Below, piece by piece: positions 44,130 to 52,737 of a DNA stretch of 64,000 nucleotides (position 1 is the stretch's first letter; each line of letters opens with the position of its first letter). The position numbers were made by a program, and so were the translations under genes. The stretch comes from Halomarina pelagica (lineage in GTDB: Archaea; Halobacteriota; Halobacteria; Halobacteriales; Haloarculaceae), in NCBI RefSeq assembly GCF_024228315.1, contig NZ_CP100454.1:682001-746000 (forward strand), read 5' to 3'. The notes beneath the pieces are model-generated. The model was given only the letters and a program-made list of their open reading frames with translations. It was not told the DNA's origin and did not search any database.

Positions 44130-45256
44130 CGCTACTGGTCGCGCTGCTCCGCGGCGTGCTGGTGACGGCGTTACTGCTGCTGATCGGTACGCCGCCGGCC
44201 TTCGCGCTCGTCGTCTTTCCCGAACTCGACCGGCGGGGGCTCGACGCGACGCGCGCGAGTCGGTTCGCCCGTCGGACGGTCGCGTGGACGGTCGCCGCCG
44301 CGCTCTGCTCCGCTATCGGACTGGCGGTCCTCCGCGCGGGCGGCGTCGGAGCGCTCGGCGGGTGGGCGGTCGGCACCGTCGAGGGGAGGGCCTGGCTCGT
44401 CCTCGCGGGAGGCGGATCCTGTCTCGCGGCGGCCACCGCGGTTCGATCCGTCAGGCCCGCGAATCTCTCGCGTGGGCGGTGGCTCGGCGTCGTGCTCGCC
44501 GGCGGGTCGGTCATGTTGCTCGCGTTCTGCCGGACGCGGTACTCGACGGCCGTCGACAGCGCCGCGCTGGCGATCGGCGTGAAGTTCTGGCACATGGCCG
44601 GCGCGGCCGCCTGGGTCGGGGGGCTCGCCGTGCTGGCGGCGCTGCCGCGATACCTCCCGGACGAGACCGGGACGGAGCCGGCGCGCGTGGCCGCCGCGCT
44701 GGTCCGCCGGTTCTCGATGGTCGCGGTCGCGGCGGTCACCGTCGCCTTCGTCACCGGCGTGATCATCGTCACCTGGCACGTCCCCTCGCTCGCGGCGCTG
44801 GCGACGACGCCGTACGGCCTCGCGCTCGCGCTCAAGGTCCTGCTCGTGTTCGCCGCGGCGGGTCTCGGCGGGTTCAACCGCCTCGTCGTCCACCAGCGCC
44901 TCCGGCGGGCCGGCGGCGACGCGCCGGCGGTTCCGGGGTTGCTGGTGCTCGGGCGTTCCGAGGGCGGCCCGGCGGACGCGGTCGCGTCGCTCGTCCGGGC
45001 GATCCGTCTCGAACTCGCGGTCCTGCTCGCCGTCGTCGCACTCTCCGTCGCGCTGACCTCGGCGCTGACGCCGTCGCACGCGGTCGCCGACCTTCCATCC
45101 ACGTCCGGCGTCGCGGTCGACGCACGGCGAGCCGCCGGCGCGACCGTCGACGCCGCGTTCCGGTCGGCCCTCGAGTTCGGCGCGATCGGCGTCGCCCTGC
45201 TCGGTTCGCTGACGCTCGGGTACGAACTCGGGGAGTTCTCCGTTCGCCGACGATAA
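44126..45256 (+). CDS. CopD domain membrane protein
   Basis: 376 residues with about nine hydrophobic helices. VKFWHMAGAAAWVGGLAVLAAL and later KVLLVFAAAGLGGFNRLVVHQRLR are the CopD signature segments (PF05425), with conserved His, Trp and Asn near membrane faces that are thought to handle copper. It probably moves or buffers copper across the membrane. There is no CopC-like partner in the window. The start is a GTG; no in-frame ATG precedes the first helix. Confidence 0.8.
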   Translation: MTLLVALLRGVLVTALLLLIGTPPAFALVVFPELDRRGLDATRASRFARRTVAWTVAAALCSAIGLAVLRAGGVGALGGWAVGTVEGRAWLVLAGGGSCLAAATAVRSVRPANLSRGRWLGVVLAGGSVMLLAFCRTRYSTAVDSAALAIGVKFWHMAGAAAWVGGLAVLAALPRYLPDETGTEPARVAAALVRRFSMVAVAAVTVAFVTGVIIVTWHVPSLAALATTPYGLALALKVLLVFAAAGLGGFNRLVVHQRLRRAGGDAPAVPGLLVLGRSEGGPADAVASLVRAIRLELAVLLAVVALSVALTSALTPSHAVADLPSTSGVAVDARRAAGATVDAAFRSALEFGAIGVALLGSLTLGYELGEFSVRRR

Positions 45257-45279
45257 CGGTGCAGGAAGCCGTAGGGGGG

Positions 45280-45504
45280 TTACGGCGGGCAGACGTCGGA
45301 GCGCGTCACGTCCCCTCCTCGCCGTTCTCGTCGTCGCCCTCGACGCCCTCCTCTCTCCTCTCCCTCCTCGCCCTCCTCGCCCTCCTCGCCCCCGACGCGT
45401 TCGGTCTGTTCGACCGCGTCGACGTCCTGCGTACTCCCGCCGTACTGGTTCTGTTCCTCTTCCTCCTCCCGCTCCGACTCCTCGCCCCGATCGGTGTCGG
45501 TCAT
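45280..45504 (-). CDS. Small low-complexity acidic protein
   Basis: 74 residues. The N-terminal half is Glu-rich (ESEREEEEEQNQYGG), followed by EEGEEGEEGEERGG repeats and an Arg-rich end. The underlying DNA is a CCTCCTCGC-type direct repeat at about 45350-45395, so repeat-number variation could change the protein. ATG 45504 has an AT patch (GTTAAGC) about 28 bases upstream. The function is unknown and the gene is only moderately certain. Confidence 0.5.
   Translation of the reverse strand: MTDTDRGEESEREEEEEQNQYGGSTQDVDAVEQTERVGGEEGEEGEEGEERGGRRGRRRERRGGDVTRSDVCPP
45345..45396. repeat. CCTCCTCGC-type simple repeat
   Basis: Repeated units of CTCCTCGC/CCTCCTCGCC over about 50 bases. It lies inside the small acidic gene and encodes its EEG repeats. 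Confidence 0.7.
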
Positions 45505-45575
45505 GCGTCGTCGCCTTGCGTCGGCACCCGCTTAACGAACCGACCTGCAATTGCCGACGGTATCCGACGCCCTCG

Positions 45576-47000
45576 CTACTCCCCGTCGGACCCACTCGCG
45601 CTGGTGACGTACACCGCGGGCCGTCGGACGACGAACTCGTCGACGAACGCGGCGACCACCGCACCGGCCTGCAGGAGGAAGTACGGCCAGAGGAGGAGCG
45701 GCGCGACGTACTCCGATCGCTCGTGTCGGCGGCCGTCGCGGGCGTCGACGGCGAGCACGAGGTACGACGCGACGAGCGGAGTGGCGAGGACGAAACCCCC
45801 CGCGACGAGCGCGGCGAGGCCGAACGGCCGGCCGCCGGGGGTGAGACCCCACGCGACCGCCGCGAGCGGCGAGGCGAGCGCCAGGATCGGGAACGCGAGG
45901 AGCGCGCCGAGCGTCGCGGCGAAGTCCGCGCGGGCGAGGGACGAGGGCGGTCCGAAGAGGAGGTTCGCCCCGAGATACCGCCGGGCGACCTGCATGCCGC
46001 CGCGCGCCCACCGCTTGCGCTGGTGCCACCACGCCGCGATCGCGGCGGGGTTGGTCTCGTGGGTGACGATCCCCGGGTCGACGCGGATCTCGCCGCCGGC
46101 GCGCTGGAGGCGGTAGGCCATGTCGAGGTCCTCGAGGAGTATCGACTCGTCGAACGTCCCTTCGCGCGCGAGCGCGTCGGCGCGGAAGAACGCCTGACCG
46201 CCGGTGAAGAGGGCGAACCCGCCGAGGAGGTCGCGGGCGTAGAACTCCGCCCGCTCCGCGACGGCGCGCTCGACGGTGGCGCAGAGCGCCACCATCGACG
46301 CGTCGGGGTTCGTCCCGAAGCACCGACCCTTGACGCAGGCGACGTCGTCGTCCCGGAACCACCGAACCGCCCGGCGGAGCGCCCCCGGTTCGGGGCGCTG
46401 GTCCGCGTCGAGGACGGCGACGATCTCCCCCGACGCGCTCGCGAGCGCGTGGTTTGTCGCGCTCGCCTTCCCGCCCGGCGGTCGGTCGCGCTCGACGGCC
46501 ACGACCCGCGGGTCGCGGTCGGCCGCCGCCTCGGCGACGGCGGCCGTCCCGTCGGTCGAGGCCGACTCGTAGCCGACGAGGATCTCCAGTCTGTCGTCGG
46601 GATAGTCGAGGGCGGCGCAGGCGTCGACGGTCGCGGGGAGGACCTCGGCCTCGTTGTACGCGGTCACGACGACGGTCGCTGCGGGCAGCGGCGGCTCCGG
46701 GGCGGTGGGCGGCGAGCGGCGGACGAAGGCGACGACCGCCGACGCCGTCGCCCGCACGGCCAGCACGACGCCGAACGCGACGAGCGCGGCCGACGCGACC
46801 CGAGCGTACGCGGGAACGACGATCCCGGGGGCGACGAGCGCGGTGGAGAGCGCCGCCGCGGCGAGGGCGGAGCCGACGCTCCGCCGGGAGAACGACGACT
46901 CGTCGGGCAGTCGTACCTCCACCCGCGACGCGACGGTCGCCGGTGGCAAAAACGGCGGGTCGGCGTACTCGACGGCCGGTCGTCGTGCGACAGTACCCAC
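45576..47000 (-). CDS. Processive-type family 2 glycosyltransferase
   Basis: 474 residues. Two N-terminal hydrophobic segments (about 45-90) are followed by a GT-2 domain: VVVTAYNEAEVLPATVDA, VLDADQRP (DxD-type), LLEDLDMAYRLQRAG (catalytic ED) and HQRKRWARGG (the QxxRW-like motif of cellulose/hyaluronan-synthase-type enzymes). About four C-terminal helices follow. It sits in the membrane and probably polymerises or transfers sugars to a surface polysaccharide. It is a single gene. The long N-terminus before the first helix is typical of haloarchaeal members. Confidence 0.87.
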   Translation of the reverse strand: MGTVARRPAVEYADPPFLPPATVASRVEVRLPDESSFSRRSVGSALAAAALSTALVAPGIVVPAYARVASAALVAFGVVLAVRATASAVVAFVRRSPPTAPEPPLPAATVVVTAYNEAEVLPATVDACAALDYPDDRLEILVGYESASTDGTAAVAEAAADRDPRVVAVERDRPPGGKASATNHALASASGEIVAVLDADQRPEPGALRRAVRWFRDDDVACVKGRCFGTNPDASMVALCATVERAVAERAEFYARDLLGGFALFTGGQAFFRADALAREGTFDESILLEDLDMAYRLQRAGGEIRVDPGIVTHETNPAAIAAWWHQRKRWARGGMQVARRYLGANLLFGPPSSLARADFAATLGALLAFPILALASPLAAVAWGLTPGGRPFGLAALVAGGFVLATPLVASYLVLAVDARDGRRHERSEYVAPLLLWPYFLLQAGAVVAAFVDEFVVRRPAVYVTSASGSDGE

Positions 47001-47058
47001 ACCCCCGGAGAGTTGCCCGCGCCTCCCGTTTCGCCGCGATCCCGCGGCGAGGCCAGAC

Positions 47059-47064
47059 CTTTAC
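47059..47064 (+). promoter_or_regulatory. TATA-like box for coaD
   Basis: CTTTAC, centred about 26 bases before GTG 47088. It fits a leaderless start and supports the GTG. Confidence 0.5.
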
Positions 47065-47087
47065 GCGTTCGGGCCGAACCCGTCGGC

Positions 47088-47558
47088 GTGCGAGTCGCCG
47101 TCGCCGGAACGTTCGGTCCGCTCCACGACGGACACAGGGCGCTCCTTCGAGCGGCGCTCGAACGGGGCGACGAGGGGGTCGTCGTGGGGATCACGAGCGA
47201 CGCGTTCGCCGCCGCGTCGCGCCGCGACGACCCGCGTCCGATCCCGCCGTACGAGGAACGCGAGCACCGAGTGCGGGCGGAGATCGACGCCCTCGACGAG
47301 TGGAACCGCGATGTGGAGGTTCGAACGGTGACCGACGAGTACGGGTTCGCGGACGACGACCCCTCGCTCGACGCGCTGGTCGTCTCGCCCGAGACCGACG
47401 ACGAGGTGGCGGAACTCGACCGCCGGCGGGCGGAGCGGGGGATGGACCCGCTCCGCCCGATCGTCGTTCCGGACGTGCTCGCGGCGGACGGCGAGCGGAT
47501 CTCCTCGACGCGGATCGCCCGCGGGGAGATCGACGAACACGGGAACCTGCTGGAGTGA
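47088..47558 (+). CDS. coaD: Phosphopantetheine adenylyltransferase (archaeal type)
   Basis: 156 residues. The nucleotidyltransferase motifs are VAGTFGPLHDGHRALL (HxGH) and ERISSTRIARG (ISSTRI). Archaeal and eukaryotic-type enzymes transfer AMP from ATP to 4'-phosphopantetheine, the penultimate step of coenzyme A synthesis. The GTG at 47088 starts directly on the first strand (VRVAVAGTFG), and a TATA-like box lies 26 bases upstream. It is monocistronic. The length is normal for the archaeal family. Confidence 0.9.
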   Translation: MRVAVAGTFGPLHDGHRALLRAALERGDEGVVVGITSDAFAAASRRDDPRPIPPYEEREHRVRAEIDALDEWNRDVEVRTVTDEYGFADDDPSLDALVVSPETDDEVAELDRRRAERGMDPLRPIVVPDVLAADGERISSTRIARGEIDEHGNLLE

Positions 47559-47718
47559 CGAGGCGGTCCCCGATCGCGGCGAACGGTCCCGTGCGGCCGC
47601 CGAGCCGCCCGGTCGGACCGCCCGTTCCCGGTCGCCCCCCGAACGATCGCGAGGCGTGAGAGACCGCCGCCCTGTCATCCGCCCCCGCGCTTATCGTAGT
47701 CCGGACGGAAGGAACCGT

Positions 47719-48639
47719 ATGGAACTCCGCGAGCCGACCCCGGACGACGCGGACCGTGTGCGAGAGGTCGTGCGGAGCGCGATGACGACGTCCTACGCGC
47801 TCAGCCCGGAACAGATCGAGACGATCGTCGAGGCGCAGTTCGGCGACGATCGTCCGACGCGGGACTTCGAGGGCTCCGACGCGGCCGTCATCGTCGCGGA
47901 GAGCGAGGTGAACGGCGGTCCGAGCACGATCGCGGGCGTCGTCGTCGGCGAACTCGACGGGGACGAGGGCGAAGTCCGGTGGCTGTTCGTCGACCCGGAG
48001 CACCGCGGCGCGGGGATCGGCACGGAGCTGTTCGAGACGATGGTCGGGGCGCTGCGCGACCAGGGCGCAGAGCGGGTGCGGGCGAGCACGCTCGAGGCGA
48101 ACATGGAGGGCCACGGGTTCTTCGAGCGGTTCGAGTACGAGCGGCTCGGCGTCCGACAGGCCGAGTTCGGCGACGAGTCCCTCGAGGAGTACGTGTACGT
48201 CGAACCGTCGGCCGACGAGGAGACGGAAGCGGAAGCGGAAGCGGAGGCGGAAGCAGGGATAGACAGGAAGACGAAGGCGGAAGCGGACGGGGAGACGGGG
48301 ACGGCGACGGAAGCGGACGCCGATGGAGAGACGGACGCGGACGAAGCCGAAGCCGAAGTCGACCTCCCGGGGACCGAACGCCGCGACGGCGTCCCGACCG
48401 CGACGACCGACGACGGCCGGCAGGTGTACGTCGACCGCGACGACGAGCTATCGGGCGAGGAGGCACCGTTCTTCGCGGCGTACCTCGACGAGGAGTTCAC
48501 GGAGCGGTACGGCTACTACTGCGCGTACTGCGGCTCGCTCGACGTCACGGAGGACACGATGGGACGCGTCGAGTGCGACGAGTGCGGCAACACCCACGCG
48601 GCCCGCTCCGGCGAGGCGTACGACGACTCGTACCTCTGA
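47719..48639 (+). CDS. GNAT acetyltransferase fused to DUF5816 zinc-ribbon domain
   Basis: 306 residues. Residues 1-155 are a GNAT domain with the acetyl-CoA loop LFVDPEHRGAGIGTELFE and EANMEGHGFFERFEYERLG. A hinge of about 60 residues follows, made of EAEAEAEAE and Glu/Asp/Thr repeats, encoded by (GAAGCG) direct repeats. The C-terminal part, after PGTERRDGVPTATTDDG, is DUF5816 with YYCAYCGSL and RVECDECGNTHA, a zinc ribbon. The fusion suggests the ribbon recognises the substrate. The start is fixed by ATG 47719; the upstream frame is not GNAT-like. Confidence 0.86.
   Translation: MELREPTPDDADRVREVVRSAMTTSYALSPEQIETIVEAQFGDDRPTRDFEGSDAAVIVAESEVNGGPSTIAGVVVGELDGDEGEVRWLFVDPEHRGAGIGTELFETMVGALRDQGAERVRASTLEANMEGHGFFERFEYERLGVRQAEFGDESLEEYVYVEPSADEETEAEAEAEAEAGIDRKTKAEADGETGTATEADADGETDADEAEAEVDLPGTERRDGVPTATTDDGRQVYVDRDDELSGEEAPFFAAYLDEEFTERYGYYCAYCGSLDVTEDTMGRVECDECGNTHAARSGEAYDDSYL
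48226..48260. repeat. GAAGCG hexamer repeat inside the GNAT-DUF5816 gene
   Basis: Several tandem GAAGCG/GAGGCG units encode the Glu-Ala hinge. The length could vary between strains without changing the frame. Confidence 0.7.
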
Positions 48640-48661
48640 GTCGGCCGTTCGCGGCCCCTCG

Positions 48662-49600
48662 CTACTCCGGGGACGGCGTCGGCAGGTCCGGGAGGCCGGC
48701 CTCGATCTCGGCTCGCCGGCTCTCCAGCCACTCGGGCAGCACCAGCCGTTCGCCCAGTTCGTCGACGTCCTCGTCGACCGCGTATCCCGGCGACTCCGTG
48801 GCGAACTCGAAGAGCACGCCGCCGTGCTCGCGGACGTAGACCGACTGGAACCACTTCCGGTCGATCACCTCCGTCGGCCTGAGCCCCCGCTCGAACAGGG
48901 CGTCGCGCCACGCCGGCTGGTCGGCCGCCGTCGTCCGGAACGCCACGTGGTGGACGGTGCCCGCGCCGGGCTGGCCGCGGGGTGCCTGGGGATCTTCGAG
49001 GAGGTCCACGACGTACCCCAGGTCGCCCGCGGCCTCGTAGCGCCGCCGGTCGCGCTCCGCGTCCGTCTCCCGATACCCCATCGTCCGCAGGAGGTCCGCG
49101 GTCGGTCCGGCGCTCTCGAGCGAGAGCGTCACGCCGAAGAAGCCGCGGATGGCGTGCTCGTCCGGAACGGGACCGTCCGGCGGGTCGCCGTCGGGCGCGT
49201 CCGGGCGAGCCACCAGTTCCATCGGGATCCCGTCGGGGTCGCGGAAGGCGAGGGCGGTGTCGCCGAAGCGCTCGCGGGGATCGTCGGCGTCGACGCCGCG
49301 CTCCGCGAACCGATCCCGCCAGAAGTCGATCGATCTCTCGGGGATCAGGAACGCGACCTCGCTCACCTGCCCGGTGCCCACGCGGCCGGGGCGGGCGTTC
49401 GGGTAGGGGAAGAACGTCATGCTCGTGCCGGGGGTCCCGCGCCGGTCGCCGTAGAACAGGTGGTACACCGACACGTCGTCCTGGTTCACGCTCCGCTTGA
49501 CCAGGCGAAGCCCCAGCGTCCCCGTGTAGAATTCGAGGTTCCGTCCGGGGTCGCTCCCGACGGCCGTGACGTGGTGGATTCCGGGTACGTCTGCCGGCAT
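48662..49600 (-). CDS. Ring-cleaving dioxygenase / glyoxalase (VOC superfamily)
   Basis: 312 residues made of two vicinal-oxygen-chelate units. Unit 1 starts GIHHVTAVGSDPGRNLEFYTGTLGLRLVKR and unit 2 GTVHHVAFRTTAADQ. The expected metal ligands are His in HHVT, His in VHHVAF and Glu in GVLFEFATE. Such proteins (ring-cleaving dioxygenase, PcpA-like) open hydroxylated aromatic rings with Fe(II). ATG 49600 starts directly on unit 1; nine upstream codons are not family-like. The substrate is unknown. Confidence 0.87.
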   Translation of the reverse strand: MPADVPGIHHVTAVGSDPGRNLEFYTGTLGLRLVKRSVNQDDVSVYHLFYGDRRGTPGTSMTFFPYPNARPGRVGTGQVSEVAFLIPERSIDFWRDRFAERGVDADDPRERFGDTALAFRDPDGIPMELVARPDAPDGDPPDGPVPDEHAIRGFFGVTLSLESAGPTADLLRTMGYRETDAERDRRRYEAAGDLGYVVDLLEDPQAPRGQPGAGTVHHVAFRTTAADQPAWRDALFERGLRPTEVIDRKWFQSVYVREHGGVLFEFATESPGYAVDEDVDELGERLVLPEWLESRRAEIEAGLPDLPTPSPE

Positions 49601-49710
49601 GTGCGCCGGTAGGCGTTCGCACGGCATACGGCTGTTGCCTGTCTACCGACGGGCGACCGCCGGGGCCGAAGGGCGTCGGATCGGCGGAGCGCCCGGCGGT
49701 GTGGCCGTCG

Positions 49711-51093
49711 TCAGTCCTCGCCGGACTCGGTGAGGCTCCGGGCGTCGGCGGGCGTCCCGGCGGCCGGGGCGTCGAAGAGCGGGCTCTGCTCGCCGGGGGC
49801 GAACGTGTTGAGCAGCAGCGCCGTCAGCGCGGTCACGATGACCGGCTCCCCGAAGAAGGTCCGGGCGGCCCGCGGCAGTTCCTGGAGCGCTTCGGGTCGC
49901 GCGGCGACGCCGAGACCGAGGCCGAGGGCGACGGCGACGACGACCATGTTCCGGCGGTCGAGGTCGACGTGCAGGAAGAGCAGGCGCGCGCCGCTCGCGG
50001 CCACCATGCCGGCCATCAGCACGACCGCGCCGCCGAAGACGGCGCTCGGGATCGTCGCGACCGCCGCGCCCACCTTCGGGCTGAGTCCCAGCACGGTAAG
50101 GACGACGCCGGCGACGCCGACGACGTGGCGGCTCATCACGCCGGTGAAGTTGACGATGCCCACGTTCTGCGAGAACGACGTGACGGGGAACGCGCCGAAC
50201 GCCGCGCCGATCGAACTCAGGAGGCCGTCGGTGAACAGCCCGCCGCGGAACTCCTCACCGGTGGGGTTCCGTCCCTCGGCGGCCGTGACGCCCGACATGT
50301 CGCCGACGGTCTCCATCGCGGACACCAGAAACAGGAACGCGAACGTGACGACGGCGACCGGTTCGAACTCGAATCCGAACGCGCCCGGCCGCGGGACGGC
50401 GAACGGGGCGGCCGACGCCACCGGACCGAAGTCGACGAGGCCGAGCGCGACGGCGGCCACGTAGCCGACGCCGATGCCGGCGAGCACGCTCAGCAGTCTC
50501 GCGACGCCGGTCGTGAACAGGTTGAGGACGACCGCGACGGACAGGACCAGCAGGGCGAGGCCGATGTTGTGCACCGCGCCGTAGTCCGCCGCGCCGACGC
50601 CGCCGGCCGCGTAGTCGACGCCGACCGGGACGAGGTAGAGCCCGATCACGATCACGACCAGCCCCGTCACGAGCGGCGGGAAGAACGGCCGGATGCGGTC
50701 GAACTGCCAGCCGATCACCCCCTCGACGACGAACCCGGTGACGAGTATCGCGCCGAAGACCGCTCCGAGCCCGTAGTCGACGCCGATGCTCGTCGCCGCC
50801 CCGACGAACGTGAAGCTCGTCCCCATCACGATCGGGAGCCGCGCCCCGATCGGGCCGACGGTGTACGCCTGGACGACCGTCGCCAGCCCCGAGAACAGGA
50901 GCACCATCTGGACGACGTACGCCGTGTCCGCCGCGCCGAGGCCGACCGCGCCCGCGACGATGAACGCCACCGCGGTCGCCGGAACGATCATCACCGCGAC
51001 GTGCTGCACCCCGAGCAGGATCGACTTCGGCCACGGCGGCCGGTCGTCGAGTTCGTACTCGAGTTCGATCTCCCCGTCAGCGTCGGTCGACAT
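49711..51093 (-). CDS. NCS2 family uracil/xanthine permease
   Basis: 460 residues with about twelve to fourteen transmembrane helices. ILLGVQHVAVMIVPATAV is the NCS2 helix-1 motif with the conserved QH; SAMETVGDMSGVTAAEGR and TSFSQNVGIVNFTGVMSRHVV are the substrate-binding TM8 and TM10 regions. It takes up purine or pyrimidine bases with protons. The downstream hpt gene and the NUP-type gene elsewhere in the window point to purine salvage. ATG 51093. Confidence 0.92.
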   Translation of the reverse strand: MSTDADGEIELEYELDDRPPWPKSILLGVQHVAVMIVPATAVAFIVAGAVGLGAADTAYVVQMVLLFSGLATVVQAYTVGPIGARLPIVMGTSFTFVGAATSIGVDYGLGAVFGAILVTGFVVEGVIGWQFDRIRPFFPPLVTGLVVIVIGLYLVPVGVDYAAGGVGAADYGAVHNIGLALLVLSVAVVLNLFTTGVARLLSVLAGIGVGYVAAVALGLVDFGPVASAAPFAVPRPGAFGFEFEPVAVVTFAFLFLVSAMETVGDMSGVTAAEGRNPTGEEFRGGLFTDGLLSSIGAAFGAFPVTSFSQNVGIVNFTGVMSRHVVGVAGVVLTVLGLSPKVGAAVATIPSAVFGGAVVLMAGMVAASGARLLFLHVDLDRRNMVVVAVALGLGLGVAARPEALQELPRAARTFFGEPVIVTALTALLLNTFAPGEQSPLFDAPAAGTPADARSLTESGED

Positions 51094-51225
51094 GTATGGC
51101 GGTAGGTGCGATCCCCGACGGATAATCCTTCCGTGATCGAGCGCATATCTACCTCATCGAGGGGCGAATATGAGCACGTTCGTGTATTCTCCGTGAGGGA
51201 GGACGGAAGAGCGAGACGGAGAAAC

Positions 51226-51301
51226 GAGACGGAAGAGCGACGTGGGAGAGACGGAAGAGCGACGTGGGGGACAGAGGAACGAGACGGACGATCGACGTGG
51301 G
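51226..51301. repeat. Imperfect tandem repeat between hpt and the NCS2 gene
   Basis: GAGACGGAAGAGCGACGTGG recurs at 51226 and 51248 (22-base period) and as a diverged copy at 51281. It lies between the hpt stop (51337, minus strand) and the NCS2 start (51093, minus strand). It is non-coding in the reading frames of neighbours. A regulatory or slipped-repeat origin is possible. Confidence 0.6.
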
Positions 51302-51336
51302 CGCGGGGTCGGCGTCGGCGGTCGCCCGGGGGTCGA

Positions 51337-51882
51337 TCAGTGGATCGTGACCTCGCCGTCCTCGACGGTGACGTCGACGAGGCTCGTCGCCTCGTGGTCG
51401 GTGTCGTCGAGGGCCGACTCGCCCACCTTCCGGATCACGACCACGATGTCGACGATCTCCGCGCCGATGCCGTCGAGCGCGTCGCAGATGGCCGCGAGCG
51501 TCCCGCCGGTCGACAGCAGGTCGTCGACGATCAGCACGCGGTCGCCCGCCTCGACGTCGTTGATGTACATCTCCGACTCCGAGTAGCCGGTCGTCTGGTG
51601 GAGCGCCACCTCGCCGTCGAGGCCGTAGGATCGCTTGCGGATGACCACGAGCGGGACGTCCGTCTGGAGCGAGAGCGCCGTCGCGATGTGGATGCCCATC
51701 GCCTCCGGCGCGACGATCTTGTCGACGTCGAGGTCCGCCGCTCGCGTGACGCCGACGACCACCTCGCGCAACAGCTCGGGGTCGAGCATCGGCACGCCGT
51801 TGCTTATCGGGTGGACGAGGTACTCGTAGCCGTCCTTGTCGACGATCGGCGCGTCGTGCAACGACTCGTGGAGCCGGTTCAT
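51337..51882 (-). CDS. hpt: Hypoxanthine/guanine phosphoribosyltransferase family protein
   Basis: 181 residues of the archaeal PRTase group that resembles adenine PRTase. The PRPP loop is [18 protein letters not shown], the N-terminal hood starts [23 protein letters not shown], and [15 protein letters not shown] covers the flexible loop. It salvages purine bases to nucleotides. ATG 51882 (MNRLHESL) matches the family start; the upstream frame to 51948 is not conserved. It precedes the NCS2 permease gene on the same strand, so uptake and salvage are probably coordinated. Confidence 0.9.
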   Translation of the reverse strand: MNRLHESLHDAPIVDKDGYEYLVHPISNGVPMLDPELLREVVVGVTRAADLDVDKIVAPEAMGIHIATALSLQTDVPLVVIRKRSYGLDGEVALHQTTGYSESEMYINDVEAGDRVLIVDDLLSTGGTLAAICDALDGIGAEIVDIVVVIRKVGESALDDTDHEATSLVDVTVEDGEVTIH

Positions 51883-52063
51883 GCCGCTCGTTTTCGGAAA
51901 CAGGGGAAAAACGGTTCGTTCTCCGGCAGCGCGGTCGGGCGTCGCCACGCGCTCGCCGTCCCAACGAGGGGTAGACGAACCCGAAAGTTACCCCCGTGGG
52001 TCGGTAAGCGGTCCCCCGGCGCGAGGGGGCCCGGCGTCTCGCTGAACGGTGTGAAGCGAGGCT

Positions 52064-52086
52064 CGGGAGACGCCAGGCGTCTCCCG
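52064..52086. terminator. Perfect 11-bp inverted repeat after the zinc-finger gene
   Basis: CGGGAGACGCC, one base, GGCGTCTCCCG. It lies about 22 bases past the stop of the gene at 52108 (minus strand) and may act as a terminator or mRNA 3' hairpin. A second pair, CTCGCT...AGCGAG, is nested beside it at 52037-52060. No T-tract follows, so transcription termination is only a guess. Confidence 0.45.
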
Positions 52087-52107
52087 GCGTGAACGCCGGA
52101 GAGGACG

Positions 52108-52485
52108 TCAGAGGAACCGAGTTCGCACGGCCGTCACGGATCGCGTCCAGTCGTCCTCGAGAAGCGGGAGGGCGGCCGCTATATCGCGCCGATGCTCTCG
52201 CATCCAGTCTTCCTCCTCGTCCATCTCGAGTTCCCACTCCTCGAGCGATTCGATGCCGAAGTCCTCCGCCGAGTATCGATCCCCGTCGACGGTCACGGTC
52301 CCGTGCAGTTCGTCGCACTCGGCGCACTTCGTCGACGAGACGACGAAGTAGCGCTCGAGACGCTCCACGACCGACTCGTCGACGTCGGCGACCTCCTCCG
52401 CGACCACTCCGGCCGACTCACACCCGTAACAGAGCGTCGTCCGCCCTCCGAGCGGCTTTCCACAGTTCAGACACGTTCCACCCAT
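52108..52485 (-). CDS. Small protein with double CxxC zinc-binding motifs
   Basis: 125 residues. Cysteine pairs: CLNCGKP, CYGCESAG and CAECDE. The N-terminal pairs could form a zinc ribbon. The rest is helical and acidic (VDESVVERLERYFVV, ESLEEWELEMDEEEDWMREHRRDIAAAL). ATG 52485 sits just before GTCLNCG. The gene is divergent from the GH32 gene across a repeat-containing 250-base gap. The function is unknown. Confidence 0.75.
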   Translation of the reverse strand: MGGTCLNCGKPLGGRTTLCYGCESAGVVAEEVADVDESVVERLERYFVVSSTKCAECDELHGTVTVDGDRYSAEDFGIESLEEWELEMDEEEDWMREHRRDIAAALPLLEDDWTRSVTAVRTRFL

Positions 52486-52567
52486 ACCCCCGGTGGTGCC
52501 CCATCGGTCAAAAACGTTCACGCGGTCGGAGTCGAGGCGTCGAGGCGTCGAGCGGACCCGTCGCCGT

Positions 52568-52612
52568 CTTCATTTTCGTCCCCGTCTTCGTCTTCGTCTT
52601 CGTCTTCGTCGG
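52568..52612. repeat. CGTCTT hexanucleotide repeat in divergent promoter region
   Basis: CGTCTT CATTTT CGTCCC followed by four CGTCTT units. It lies between the start of the zinc-finger gene (52485, minus) and the GH32 gene (52738, plus). It is outside both coding frames. Variable copy number here could alter promoter spacing. Confidence 0.65.
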
Positions 52613-52737
52613 TGCCCCTGTCCGGTCGACGGCACGGGTGAGCCGTGCGAGGCGAGCGGATCGGAGCGCGATTTCGGTCGGTGCGCGTGCCAAAACTGAC
52701 TTGCCTCCGTCGCCCCGTGGTTTCGAACGAGCACTGC

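Noticed and set aside
51200-51301. Possible CRISPR array
   Set aside because: The repeats are 22 bases apart with no spacers, only three copies, and no cas genes in the window.
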